In this document: positions 53,745 to 62,685 of the stretch, in pieces | Position numbering within the stretch: the stretch's first letter is position 1 | Layout: each line of letters opens with the position of its first letter | Assembly (NCBI RefSeq): GCF_024166365.1 | Contig: NC_064834.1 | Coordinates: forward strand, 56,090,001 to 56,154,000 | DNA length: 64,000 nt | Reading direction: 5' to 3' | DNA from: Elephas maximus indicus | Taxonomy: Eukaryota; Chordata; Mammalia; Proboscidea; Elephantidae | Program-made: the position numbers and the translations under genes | Notes under the pieces: generated by a model | Database searches by the model: none | What the model was told of the DNA's origin: nothing | The model's input: only the letters and a program-made list of their open reading frames with translations

Positions 53745-53945
53745 GTAAACCATAGCTTTGGAGTCAACTCTGACTTTTTGGTGACCCCACGTGTGTCAGA
53801 GGAGAACTGTGCTCCACAGGGTTTTCAGTGGCTGATGTTTTGGAAGCAGATTGCCAGGCCTCTCTTCAGAGACACCCCTGAGTGACATGAACCTCCAGCT
53901 TTTCAGTCAGCAGCCACATCCGTTAACTGGTTGCACCACCCAGGG
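53745..53945 (-). mobile_element. AfroSINE, 'TGTGCTCCAC' subtype
   Basis: TTTGGAGTCAACTCTGACTT, GTGTGTCAGAGGAGAACTGT, GCCAGGCCTCTCTTCAGAGA, ending GGTTGCACCACCCAGGGACT. Just to the right, GCTGAGTTGGAATCAGCTCC GTGGCAGC (53950-53977) looks like a fragment of a forward SINE or RTE 3' end. Confidence 0.9.
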
Positions 53946-54164
53946 ACTTGCTGAGTTGGAATCAGCTCCGTGGCAGCTGCATGAGTAGATGTGCACTTGT
54001 ATGGCCTGCTGGGCCTCACGACATTACCTTCTTTCCTGGCAATTCTCTGCTTATGTCTCAGTCTTCCTGCACCCCTTCTCTATTTGTCTGCTCCCATATC
54101 CTCATCCTTCTTCTGAAATCTTCCTGCCAGCCCTCCTCCCTCAACCCTGTTCTTCTCTATTCCC

Positions 54165-54386
54165 TGAGGAGCCTTGGTGGCACAGTGGTTAAGCACTCGG
54201 CTGCTATCGCAGAGGTTCTAGGTTCAAACCCACCAGCTACTCCATTGGAGAAAGATGTGGCAGTCTGCTTCTGTAAAATTTACTGCCCTGGAAACCCTAG
54301 TGGGCATTTATATACCGTCCTATAGGTTTTTTTTTTTTTTTTATAGGGTCACTAGGAGTTGGAATCGACTCCACAGCAATGGAGTA
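54165..54386 (+). mobile_element. AfroSINE carrying an internal T-run insertion
   Basis: GAGGAGCCTTGGTGGCACAG, TTCTAGGTTCAAACCCACC, TGCTTCTGTAAAATTTACTG. Within the CCTATAGGGTC block, a run of 15 T (54327-54341) is bracketed by TATAGG on both sides. The whole SINE is flanked by TCTATTCCC at 54156-54164 and 54387-54395. Confidence 0.93.
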
Positions 54387-54607
54387 TCTATTCCCCTCTC
54401 CAGGCTGTAAACTTCTCAAGAGAGAGAAGACATTCTCTTCTGTTTTATTGCTTGGTTTCCCCATGAATCAGGCTAGAGGATCTGCTACAAAAATAAATGA
54501 ACAGTGGCTCTTTTTACCAAAAACAAAACAAAACAAAAAAAAACTGCATTTCTTACAGTTAAAAACCATATTCTTTTATAGGCTTTTTTAAATTAAACTT
54601 TGGCTGG

Positions 54608-55079
54608 TGTCATGGATTGAATTGTGTCCCCTCGAAATATCTGTCTACTTGGCTAGGTTATGACTCCCCGTATTGTAAGATTGTCTGCCATTTTATCATC
54701 TGATGTGATTTCCCTATGTGTTGTAAATCCTATCACCATCATGTAATGAGATGGATTAGTGGCAGTTATATTGATGAGATCTACAAGATTAGATATGGTC
54801 TTAAGCCAGTCTCTTTTGAGATATAAAAGAGAGAAGCAAGCAGAGAGACATGGGGACCTCAGACTACCAAGAAAGCAGTGACGGGAGCGGAGGTCATCCT
54901 TTGGACCAGGCGTCTCTGCTTGGAAAAGCTGCAGAGCCAACAGAGAAAGCCTTCCCTGGGAGCTGATGCCCTGAATTTGGACTTCTAGCCTACTAGACTG
55001 TGAGAAAATAAATTTCTCTTTATTGAAGCTATCCACTTATGGTATTTCTGTTACAGCAGCACTAGATGACTGAGAGACA
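54608..55079 (+). mobile_element. Solo LTR, MaLR/ERVL-like
   Basis: 472 bases from TGTCATGGATTGAATTGTGT to GACTGAGAGACA. Contains TGAGAAAATAAATTTCTCTT. Same family as 35974-36486 but with different internal gaps. Perfect 5-base duplication GCTGG at 54603-54607 and 55080-55084. No retroviral coding remains. Confidence 0.93.
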
Positions 55080-55084
55080 GCTGG

Positions 55085-55799
55085 TAAACAAATGAACAAT
55101 GAACAAATGGGCATTAAAATGGCAGAAAAAAAGCCAAGCCGAGGAAATTGCCAGTCTTGTGAGGTTCAAAGCTTTTTTGCTGCTGTTTATGTGGATTTCC
55201 TATGATTGTGATTTCATGTTGTATTCATGTCATCTGGCCACATTTTCTCTTAGTAAAATTGTTCCTAGTTGGTAGGATGGAGTCAGTTAACTTAGTGCTT
55301 TGCTGAGTCCTAAGAGCTATGAACCAGGTCTAAGAGCTGCTGTCCTGGTGCCCACCCAAGTGACAGATGAGCCTAAGGAAGCCTACCACTTCTATTTGTG
55401 CCATCTTGCTGAACTTTCTCTGAGTTTCTGAGTTCCAGGAGCGTTTGCTGCTTGACTTCAAGGCCCCTTCATTGTACTCCTGGGACTTAGAGTGGGCAGG
55501 TCTCTATTTGGTCTCCAGTGTTGGGACTGCCTGTCTCAGCTGAGCCACCTTAGTGATTGGAGCTGTGCTCTTATACTTTACTGTGACAGGTGTGTGTGTG
55601 TGCATGCATGTGCAAAGATTTTAATTAGCAAACCTATGAAATATGCATTTAAAATCCAGGCTTTTCCTTTGTAGGGCCTAGAGTAACTCCATCAGACTGC
55701 TAAGGGGACCTTCTGGACCTGCTCTGTTCATTATATCAGAGCCATTTATGCGTAGCACATGGAGAACACTAGTGGGTTTTTTTTTTTTTGTGACACATG
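55085..55799. other. Unassigned intronic DNA
   Basis: No repeats named apart from a short GT run at 55590-55602. Confidence 0.5.
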
Positions 55800-56010
55800 G
55801 GAAGTTCATTTAGTGAGTTAGGTAGACATAGTTTAAATACTGATTGAACCTCTTACAAGCTATATGCAGCTTGTGCAAACTACTTGTATTCTCTAATTTT
55901 AAATGTCTTCATTTGGAAGGTGGCCATAAACCATAGACCCTTCTTCATGGTGCTGGTATTTAGATTCAGTGAGATACGCCTGCAAAGTCTTACCGTAACA
56001 TCTATCTTGT
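55800..56010 (+). mobile_element. MIR SINE relic
   Basis: TACTGATTGAACCTCTTACA, AGCTTGTGCAAACTACTTGT, AATGTCTTCATTTGGAAGGT. Highly diverged. Confidence 0.5.
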
Positions 56011-56465
56011 AAATGTTAACTATAATTAAGTGGGCCAAATGTACCATTTGTATTGTTTCCCAATCATGTATTAAGTAAACGCTTTTTGAATTCAGTGAAA
56101 ACTTGACTATGACCCAGATCATATCGAAGGGTGAGAACAATTGGCATTTTGATTGTTCATCGTTTGCTGGCGCCATAGATGAAAGAGGCCTAGGAAGAGT
56201 AACTCCTGGTATGGAGCTGATTTCCAAGAGCTTTGTCAGATAGCAGAGATGTTTTTTCCATGTGTGGCCCTAACCTTGGTAAAGTTAGTGTACACCACAT
56301 TAAACAGTAGTCTCTTGCCTTCTGTGAGCCGTTTCCTTAGATGGTATAGCCTCTGGGGGACATTCAGCTGGATGTGCTGTTGAGTTGACATGCACACAGT
56401 GACCAGGTAAGAGAGACGGTGCTGTGTAGCAAAGAGAGGTTGTATTATGAGGTAGGTCTGTACCC
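56011..56465. other. Unassigned intronic DNA
   Basis: Nothing recognised. The minus-strand frame 55880-56227 overlaps the MIR relic and is not a gene. Confidence 0.5.
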
Positions 56466-56540
56466 AAAATTAGCTTGATGACCATGGGGAAGTCACTTCA
56501 TCTTCCTGGGCCCTTACATGCTCAGATATAGAAAGAATGG
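56466..56540 (+). mobile_element. MIR SINE fragment
   Basis: TAGCTTGATGACCATGGGGA, AGTCACTTCATCTTCCTGGG, CCCTTACATGCTCAG: MIR core order. Confidence 0.6.
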
Positions 56541-56580
56541 GGGCTACTAGATCCTTTTTTTATAATTGATGTATAACGTA

Positions 56581-56742
56581 CCAAAAACAAACCCATTGCC
56601 ATCGAGTCGATTCCAACTCATAGCAACCCTATAGGACAGAGTAGAACTGTCCCATAGGGTTTCCAAGGAACAGCTGGTGGATTTGAACTGCCAACCTTTT
56701 GGTTAGAAGTTGAACACTTAACTACTGTGCCACCAGGGCTCC
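56581..56742 (-). mobile_element. AfroSINE, short form
   Basis: CCAAAAACAAACCCATTGCC, ATCGAGTCGATTCCAACTCA, GGTTTCCAAGGAACAGCTGG, ending GTGCCACCAGGGCTCC. Eroded duplication GATGTATAACGTA / GATGTGTAGCATA at its edges. Confidence 0.95.
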
Positions 56743-56841
56743 GATGTGTAGCATATACACACTAAAATGTACAGATCTTAAACATATACCCCATTTTTGC
56801 AAATGGTTACACTCATGTTGCCCGACCACCCAAACAACATC

Positions 56842-57002
56842 AAAACCGTTAAACTTGTTGCTGTCGAGTCGATTCAGATTCATAATGACCCTATAGGACA
56901 GAGCAGAACTGCCCCATAGAGTTTCCAAGGAGGGCCTGGTGGATTTGAACTGACCTTTTGGTTAGTAGCTGTAGCACTTAACCACTACGCCACCAGGGTT
57001 TC
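56842..57002 (-). mobile_element. AfroSINE, short form
   Basis: AAAACCGTTAAACTTGTTGC, TGTCGAGTCGATTCAGATTC, GACAGAGCAGAACTGCCCCA, ending TACGCCACCAGGGTTTCC. Only 100 bases separate it from the previous AfroSINE, in the same orientation. Confidence 0.94.
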
Positions 57003-57119
57003 CAAGAGCATCAAGGTAGAGGATATTTCTAGCATTCCAGAAGGCTCCTTCATGTCCTCTACAGGTCAATAGCCTCTAGTCTGGAAGTAATCAATATTCT
57101 GATATCTATCCAGATGATA

Positions 57120-57224
57120 TGATGATGTACAAAGACAGTTCCAAAAGAATCTAAAGATATTAGTAGCAACAAACAGAAATGAAATTTAAAAAATTACCAC
57201 TTAAAATAGCATCGGAAATCAAAT
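57120..57224 (+). mobile_element. L1 ORF2 fragment, forward
   Basis: AACAAACAGAAATGAAATTT, AAAAAATTACCACTTAAAAT, AGCATCGGAAATCAAATAC is forward L1 ORF2 wording. It points opposite to the L1 on its left, so this is another inversion or a separate insertion. Confidence 0.6.
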
Positions 57225-57402
57225 ACCCACTTGGCGCTGACAGGTTGGTGGTTTAAGTCTATCCAGAGGCTTCTTGGAAGAAAGGCCTAGTGATCTACTT
57301 CTGAAAAATCAGCCATTGAAAACCCTTTGGAACACAGTTCTACTCTGACACACATGGGATCTCCATGAGTTGCAGTCAACTCTGTGATAACTGGTTGGTT
57401 GG
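57225..57402 (+). mobile_element. AfroSINE, 'ACTTCTGAAAA' subtype
   Basis: GGTTGGTGGTTTAAGTCTAT, GATCTACTTCTGAAAAATCA, GCCATTGAAAACCCTTTGGA, ACACACATGGGATCTCCATG, AACTGGTTGGTTGG. Its tail was hit by the LTR at 57403. Confidence 0.88.
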
Positions 57403-57848
57403 TGTGATAGTTAAGCTTGCGTGTCAGCTTGGCTGGGGCATGATTCTCAGTGTTTAGCAGCCAATCAGTTGGAAGGGAGTTTCCTTGGGCGTGTGGCCTG
57501 CATCTGAATATAAGTGGGCATTTTGGCTTTTGCCTGCTCTGGATCCTGCAGCTGGGTCCTGTTCATCTGACCTCCAGTTATTGGGACTTGAGCTAGCAAC
57601 TTACCTGCAGATCTTGGGATTTGGCCATCTTCACAGCCTGTGAGCAAGAGCCCTGCTCTTTAACCTCCCGATCTTGGGTTTGCCAGCCCCTGTGGCTACC
57701 TGAATCAGGAGAAGCCTCTATCCTGATCCACAAACTTGGGATGTTCCAGCCTCTACAATCTCATGAGCGTTTTCCTTGATACAAATCTCTTTCTATATAT
57801 TTATATGCTTTATTGCTTTTGCTTCTTCAGAGAACCCAGCCTAAGACA
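57403..57848 (+). mobile_element. Solo LTR (ERVL-like, second family)
   Basis: 446 bases from TGTGATAGTTAAGCTTGCGT to CCAGCCTAAGACA. It has GCTTTATTGCTTTTGCTTCT and AGAGAACCCAGCC at the 3' side. Perfect 5-base duplication GTTGG at 57398-57402 and 57849-57853. Unrelated in wording to the LTRs at 35974 and 54608. Confidence 0.9.
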
Positions 57849-57859
57849 GTTGGTCAACT

Positions 57860-57958
57860 CTAACTCTACCCCTAACTGAGCTTGGGGAGAATAGCAAATG
57901 TTTGTTGTTGTAAGCCACTAAGTATTAGAGTGATTGGTTATACAGCAATAGATGGCTA
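57860..57958 (+). mobile_element. MaLR-type LTR 3' end relic
   Basis: TTTGTTGTTGTAAGCCACTA, AGTATTAGAGTGATTGGTTA, TACAGCAATAGATGGCTAAT matches the widespread LTR 3' terminus (TAAGCCACTAAG ... CAGCAATAGAT). Confidence 0.65.
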
Positions 57959-58707
57959 ATATGTATAGTGTGTTTTCTTTTGTATCTGGCTATTTTCACT
58001 TGACATTATGTCTGTGAGATTCACTCATACTGATGTGTATAGCTTTAGTATGTCCTTTATTACTGTATTGGATTCTGTTGTATGAGTACACCCAAATTTT
58101 TTACCCATTCTGTAAAAATGTTGGGCGTCTGGTTTGCTTCTGTTTTTTGGCTATATGAATTCTTGTACATTTTTTCGTGTGTGTGTGTGAACGTATGTAC
58201 TCATTTTTTTAACGATATACCCACATACCCAGGAGAATAGCTGGGTCATAGAGTAGGCTTTATTAGATAGCTCCCACTCTTTTCCAGAGTGGTTGTACCA
58301 GTCACCCTTCCTCCAGCAATTTGTGAGCTCTCCAGTTGTGCCTCTTCCTTGCCAACACCTGATATTATATATATATATATTTTCATTTTAGCCATTCTGG
58401 TGTAAAAATTGATTTGTAGTTTTTTATGTTCTGGATTTAAGTACTTTGTTGGATATATTTATTATAGGTGTATTCTAGTCTGTAACTTGCCTTTTTTTTT
58501 TTTACCTTCTCAGTGATGTGTTTCGGTAGTTTTAATGAACTGCAATTTATCAGTCTTTCCTTTTAAGGTTGTAAAATATTTGCCAGTGTGAAGGTCAAGA
58601 AGTTATTCTTATATGCTTTCACTTAGAAGCTTTATTGTTTTAACTTTCACACTTAGTCCCATGACTCATCTGGAATTTCTTTTTTTATATTGCATGTCTT
58701 ATCCAAG

Positions 58708-58871
58708 GGGGAAAAAAAACCCACTGCTGATAAGTCAATTCCAACTCATAGCAACCCTAGAAGACAGAGTAGAACTACCCCATAGGGTTTCCAAGGAGTG
58801 GGGGGTAAATTTGAACTGCCGACCTTTTGGTTAGCAGCCAAGCTTTTAACCACTGTGCCACCAGGGCTCCC
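58708..58871 (-). mobile_element. AfroSINE, short form
   Basis: A-rich tail GGGGAAAAAAAACCCACTGC, AAGTCAATTCCAACTCATAG, GGTTTCCAAGGAGTGGGGGG, ending CTGTGCCACCAGGGCTCC. Eroded duplication TCTTATCCAAG / TCTTATCTGAG. Confidence 0.95.
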
Positions 58872-59341
58872 TCTTATCTGAGGAGAGGGGTCAAATGCAT
58901 TTTCTTTTTCTGTATAGATCTCCAAATGACCCAGCACCACTTATTTTGAGAGGACAAATTGTTGTAAATCAGGAGACTTCACATGTGTAATTTTCTTTGT
59001 AAATACCCTATTTCATCCCACTGGCCTATTTTTGTAACCTAGCACCAATGGCACATTGTCTTAATTATTGTAGCTTTATAATTATAACAAAAAAAATTTT
59101 TTTGTTATAATTAGTCTTATTACGTGGTTATTTAAGTTCTTCAATTTTCTGTTTTTCTTCCTGATTGTCTTGGCTCTTCTTGACTCTGCATATTCACATA
59201 CATCTTAGAATCACCATGTTAATTTACACACAAACACACATATGCAAAGCATGTTGGGATTTTTGGCTAGGATTACATTATGTCATTTGGTCAATTTGGA
59301 GGGAATTTCTTTCAGCAATGTTTCATAGTTTTCAGTGTAAA

Positions 59342-59539
59342 CTCAAAAAACCAAAACCACTGCCGTCAAGTCGATTCTGACTCACAGCGACTCTATAGGA
59401 CAGAGTAGAACCGCCCTATATGATTTCCAAAGCTGTAAATCTTTATGGAGACAGACTGCCACGTCTTTCTCCCAGGGAGAAACCGCTGATCTTTTGGTTA
59501 GCTGCTCATCGCTTTAACTACCGCACCACCTGGGTTCCT
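59342..59539 (-). mobile_element. AfroSINE, long form
   Basis: CAAAAAACCAAAACCACTGC, CGTCAAGTCGATTCTGACTC, CTTTATGGAGACAGACTGCC, CACGTCTTTCTCCCAGGGAG, ending ACCGCACCACCTGGGTTCC. Perfect 13-base duplication TTTTCAGTGTAAA at 59329-59341 and 59540-59552. Confidence 0.96.
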
Positions 59540-60103
59540 TTTTCAGTGTAAAAGTCTTATAAATCAAATCTTTCAATAGATTTATTCTGATCTTTTTGAT
59601 GCTATTTTAAGTGGTAATTAAAAAAATTCACTTTCTAATTGTTTGTCGCTAGTGTTACCTTTAGATTCTTCTGGATTTTCTTTGTGTACTATCATGTTAT
59701 CTGAGAATAGTGAAGGATATTTTGTTTCCTTTTGTATTTATACCTTTTATTTCATTTTCTTGCCTTATTGCACAGATATTGACCTCCACCCCCTGTGCTG
59801 ACTGGAAGCAGTGAGAGCGGACATCCCTCTCTCGTTCCTGAGTTCAGAGGAAAGAGACCGAGTCATCATATGTGCTGTAGGTGGTTGTACATGCCTTCTA
59901 TCAGCTTAAAGATAAAAGACCCTTCTTGAGGTCTAAGATTTGATGACTTTCTGATTATATGGACAAAATAAAGGCTAATATACAGGACATGATAATGATC
60001 TTAACGGGTAAGAATAAAAGAGGCAGAATAAAAAAAGAAGGAGGTAAGGGAATACACTAAGAAGGAGAGGAAAAGAAGAATTTACTGAATAATTACTGTG
60101 TTC

Positions 60104-60309
60104 TGGAGTCCCTGGGTGGTGCAAACCGTTAATGCGCTCGGTTGCTAATCAAAAGGTTGGAAGTTTGAGTCCACTCGGAGGCACCTCAGAAGAAAAGCCT
60201 GGTAATCTACTTCTGAAAAAATTAGCCATAGAAAACCCCATGGAGCACACATGGGGTCACCATGAGTCAGACAGACTCGAGAACAACTGTGTTTTTTTTT
60301 TTTTTTTTA
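60104..60309 (+). mobile_element. AfroSINE, 'ACTTCTGAAAA' subtype
   Basis: TGGAGTCCCTGGGTGGTGCA, AACCGTTAATGCGCTCGGTT, AGTTTGAGTCCACTCGGAGG, ATCTACTTCTGAAAAAATTA, ACACATGGGGTCACCATGAG, then a T-run of about 20. Confidence 0.94.
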
Positions 60310-60504
60310 AACTATGTTCCAGGTATCCCGAGAGTTGAGGTGACTGCCATAGGTCACATGGCTAGTGAGGGCTGGAGACTGGGTGAGCATTCAGGTCTGC
60401 TGGGGACCAGGGCCTTTTTCTCTCTATTATGCCCAGAGGGAGAGTAAAGGAAAGGAAGGACTTCTAAGGAAAAATCAGTTATTACAAAATCTTCCTAAAA
60501 GCCT

Positions 60505-60546
60505 GCACCACCGACAACAAAAAAAACCCCATTGCCATCGAGTCGA
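60505..60546 (-). mobile_element. Extremely truncated AfroSINE (42-base insertion)
   Basis: Only the A-rich tail and CCATTGCCATCGAGTCGATT, the last part of the SINE, are present. A perfect 13-base duplication TTCCTAAAAGCCT flanks it at 60492-60504 and 60547-60559. Confidence 0.9.
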
Positions 60547-60559
60547 TTCCTAAAAGCCT

Positions 60560-61259
60560 AGGGAATTATATTTCTCTGTCTTTCTCCATCTCTGTTTCTT
60601 TCTCAATCTCTTGATCTTGATTTTAGACTCCAGGTCAATCTCATTCTCTTTCCAGGAGTAGAATGGTGGCATGTGCTCTCTTTCTCCTTCCATCTAGATC
60701 ACGTGAAGTTCCTCTACTCCAAGACCTCTTATTTTGATTCAGTTTTGAGACACTCATTACACAATGCCAGGTGACCCTGGCCACCCAGATCACAATGGCT
60801 GTGGCATGTGATTAATGGCCATGGCTGGCATCTTGGTGTCTAGGTGTCAGCTCTCTGCAAATAATGACGGTGCAATAGTCCCTGGTATGCAATAAGTAAG
60901 AGGGTTGAGAAGCTTCGGACTAGAGTGAAGGCTGTAACCACCCATCCTCACCCCAGAGAAGCCCACCCCTTTGGAGAGACAAGTCAAGTTTATCTCCCGT
61001 GACAGAGGAATCTTCTTTGGACCCAACCTTGGAGTGTTTGGAAGGCATGCAGTGCCCTGCTGCCTGAGCCTTCTACGCCTGGCCCAGTTCTCAGGTCGGT
61101 TTTGCTTTCTCTTCTGCAAAGTCTGTCCTGAGGCTGTTGTTTGGTTTTCTCTTCCTGACTGTGTTAAGATGGTTCTACTTAAGGTGAAAACAATGTAAAA
61201 CAACCACAGAAAGGGACTGAAGAAGAAACAGAATACAGAAGGGTTTTTACTCTTTGGAA
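60560..61259. other. Unassigned intronic DNA
   Basis: No repeat or gene recognised. The minus-strand 118-codon frame (60847-61203) has no family features. Confidence 0.5.
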
Positions 61260-61430
61260 GATAAATGCAAAAGTGTTTTTAGTGTTTTAATACATGCAGG
61301 ACGCTCTGCTAACATTAGCCAATCTGTCACAGCCTGCCCGGGAGCCTGGTGCATTTGTTATGTGGCGTAAAAGTTTGTTGAGGAAGAGGCTGAGGTTTGG
61401 GAAGAGAAGTTATCTGCCTTAGGGCCCCTG
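61260..61430 (-). mobile_element. MIR SINE relic
   Basis: AGGACGCTCTGCTAACATTA, TGAGGAAGAGGCTGAGGTTT, GGGAAGAGAAGTTATCTGCC, TTAGGGCCC. Confidence 0.55.
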
Positions 61431-61771
61431 AGCCATCGTCTTCACCAGTGAAACATTAAATATCCTCTGCTGCCCGGGACAGGCTGTCTGAGGGTTTGAT
61501 GCAGAAATATGAGTATGGTGGAAATGAAACCATTACCCTGGTGTCTTGTAGAGCAAACTGGGGCCACAGCCAGTGCCCTAACAGTGCCAGTTGTCTCTGA
61601 GTGTGGCCTTCTGAGAAAGTGCAGATGATATAACGCCATCCATCCTTGTTCCTGGAAATAAAGCATTCAGTGTGTGGAGGATGGGGGTGGGAGGGCAGCT
61701 GGGGGTGCTTAGTAAAGAGGACCCCTGAGGACTCATCCGTCCCTGAGATTTTCTAGTTTTTTCTCTCTTGG
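61431..61771. other. Unassigned intronic DNA
   Basis: Nothing recognised. Confidence 0.5.
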
Positions 61772-61780
61772 GCAATATTT

Positions 61781-62173
61781 TTCACCACCCATCTGTCAGT
61801 TTGTTGTACTGTGGTGGTATCCATGTTGCTATGATGCTGGAAGCTATGCCACTAGTATTTCAAATACCAGAAGGGTCACCCATGGTGGTAGGTTTCAGTG
61901 GGGCTTCCAGACTAAGACAGACTAGGAAAAAAGGCCTACTTCTGAAAATTTTAACCAAGGAAAACCTTATGGATCAAAACAGAACATTATCTGGTAGAGC
62001 ACTAAAAGACGGGCTCCCTAGGTTGGAAGACACTGAAAATACATAGTGGACTCAACCATGTAACTCCAGCAAGTGAGCATTCATGAAGATGGCGCAGGAC
62101 CAGGCAGCGTTTTGTTCTGTTGTACATGGGGTCGCCATGAGTTGGAGCTGCTACAGTGGCAGCTGACAACAAC
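61781..62173 (+). mobile_element. Non-autonomous RTE-derived element
   Basis: Starts TTCACCACCCATCTGTCAGT, then ATGCTGGAAGCTATGCCACT, GTCACCCATGGTGG and TCCAGACTAAGACAGACTAG (RTE 5' region). It then jumps through GGTTGGAAGACACTGAAAAT to GATGGCGCAGGACCAGGCAG, TTTTGTTCTGTTGTACATGG and a terminus GCAGCTGACAACAAC (RTE 3' end). Flanked by GCAATATTT (61772-61780) and GCAACATTT (62176-62184). Matching layout and junction to the copy at 1857-2259. Confidence 0.85.
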
Positions 62174-62214
62174 GTGCAACATTTGAAAGTAAGGAATAGT
62201 GTACAACTACACAT

Positions 62215-62310
62215 TCGTTTAATGCAGTAGGCATCCCTGCCTCCAGGAGCTTGCATTCTAGTACTGATGGAATTGATAGCAACATTAGACGCACATGTAT
62301 ATGGTCTTAA
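62215..62310 (-). mobile_element. L2 LINE 3' fragment
   Basis: GGCATCCCTGCCTCCAGGAG, CTTGCATTCTAGTACTGATG, with the following ATAGCAACATTAGACGCACA region: reverse L2 wording. Confidence 0.55.
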
Positions 62311-62614
62311 AAAAGACAAATGAGAAGATGGTCAAATTAAATCTACTGTGTGTAGACCCAGTGAGTCAACAAAAAAAGAGTACACTTGAATAAACGAGGA
62401 AGGGATCTCAAGATTTCACCCGTTATTACGTTCTGCCCTCAGGTTTTCAGTTCTGCGTGGTGATGTATGAAAATGGCTTGAGGCTTTAGTAATAGAAACT
62501 CTGCCAGAGTAAGGAAATTCCTGTTACTTTGGAGTTGACTGGTCATGTGGACTAGGCTTAGTCTGCAAGAGTGACGTCCAGAGGCCAAGTTCAGAGGTGA
62601 AGCGGAATGAGTGA
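62311..62614. other. Unassigned intronic DNA
   Basis: Nothing recognised. Confidence 0.5.
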
Positions 62615-62685
62615 ATGCATGTAAAGCACTCGCATGTGTCTGGCACATACTAAGTACTCAATCAGTATTAGCGAATATTTTTATT
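62615..62685 (+). mobile_element. MIR SINE 3' fragment
   Basis: GCATGTAAAGCACTCGCATG, TGTCTGGCACATACTAAGTA, CTCAATCAGTATTAGCG: the typical MIR 3' end. Confidence 0.72.

Larger units (their letters stand above)
56555..57060 (-). mobile_element. Old L1 3' UTR interrupted by two AfroSINEs
   Basis: Pieces are TTTATAATTGATGTATAACG, then after the first SINE ACACTAAAATGTACAGATCT, TTAAACATATACCCCATTTT, ACTCATGTTGCCCGACCACC, then after the second CATTCCAGAAGGCTCCTTCA. The wording is reverse L1M-type 3' UTR. Confidence 0.72.
57960..59840 (-). mobile_element. Old L1 (L1M-type) 3' region with nested AfroSINEs
   Basis: Long reverse L1M relic: TCACTTGACATTATGTCTGT, GAGAATAGCTGGGTCATAGA, TTTTCCAGAGTGGTTGTACC, GCCATTCTGGTGTAAAAATT, ACTCATCTGGAATTTCTTTT, CACCACTTATTTTGAGAGGA, ATTACATTATGTCATTTGGT. 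Two AfroSINEs (58708-58871 and 59342-59539) interrupt it, and an (AT)n run lies at 58365-58381. Confidence 0.82.

Noticed and set aside
35974-57848. An endogenous retrovirus with coding genes between the LTRs
   Set aside because: The LTRs at 35974, 54608 and 57403 each have their own 5-base duplication and no gag, pol or env relics between them. They are solo LTRs.
58365-58381. (AT)n run as a regulatory or origin-like element
   Set aside because: It is a short simple repeat inside an old L1 relic.
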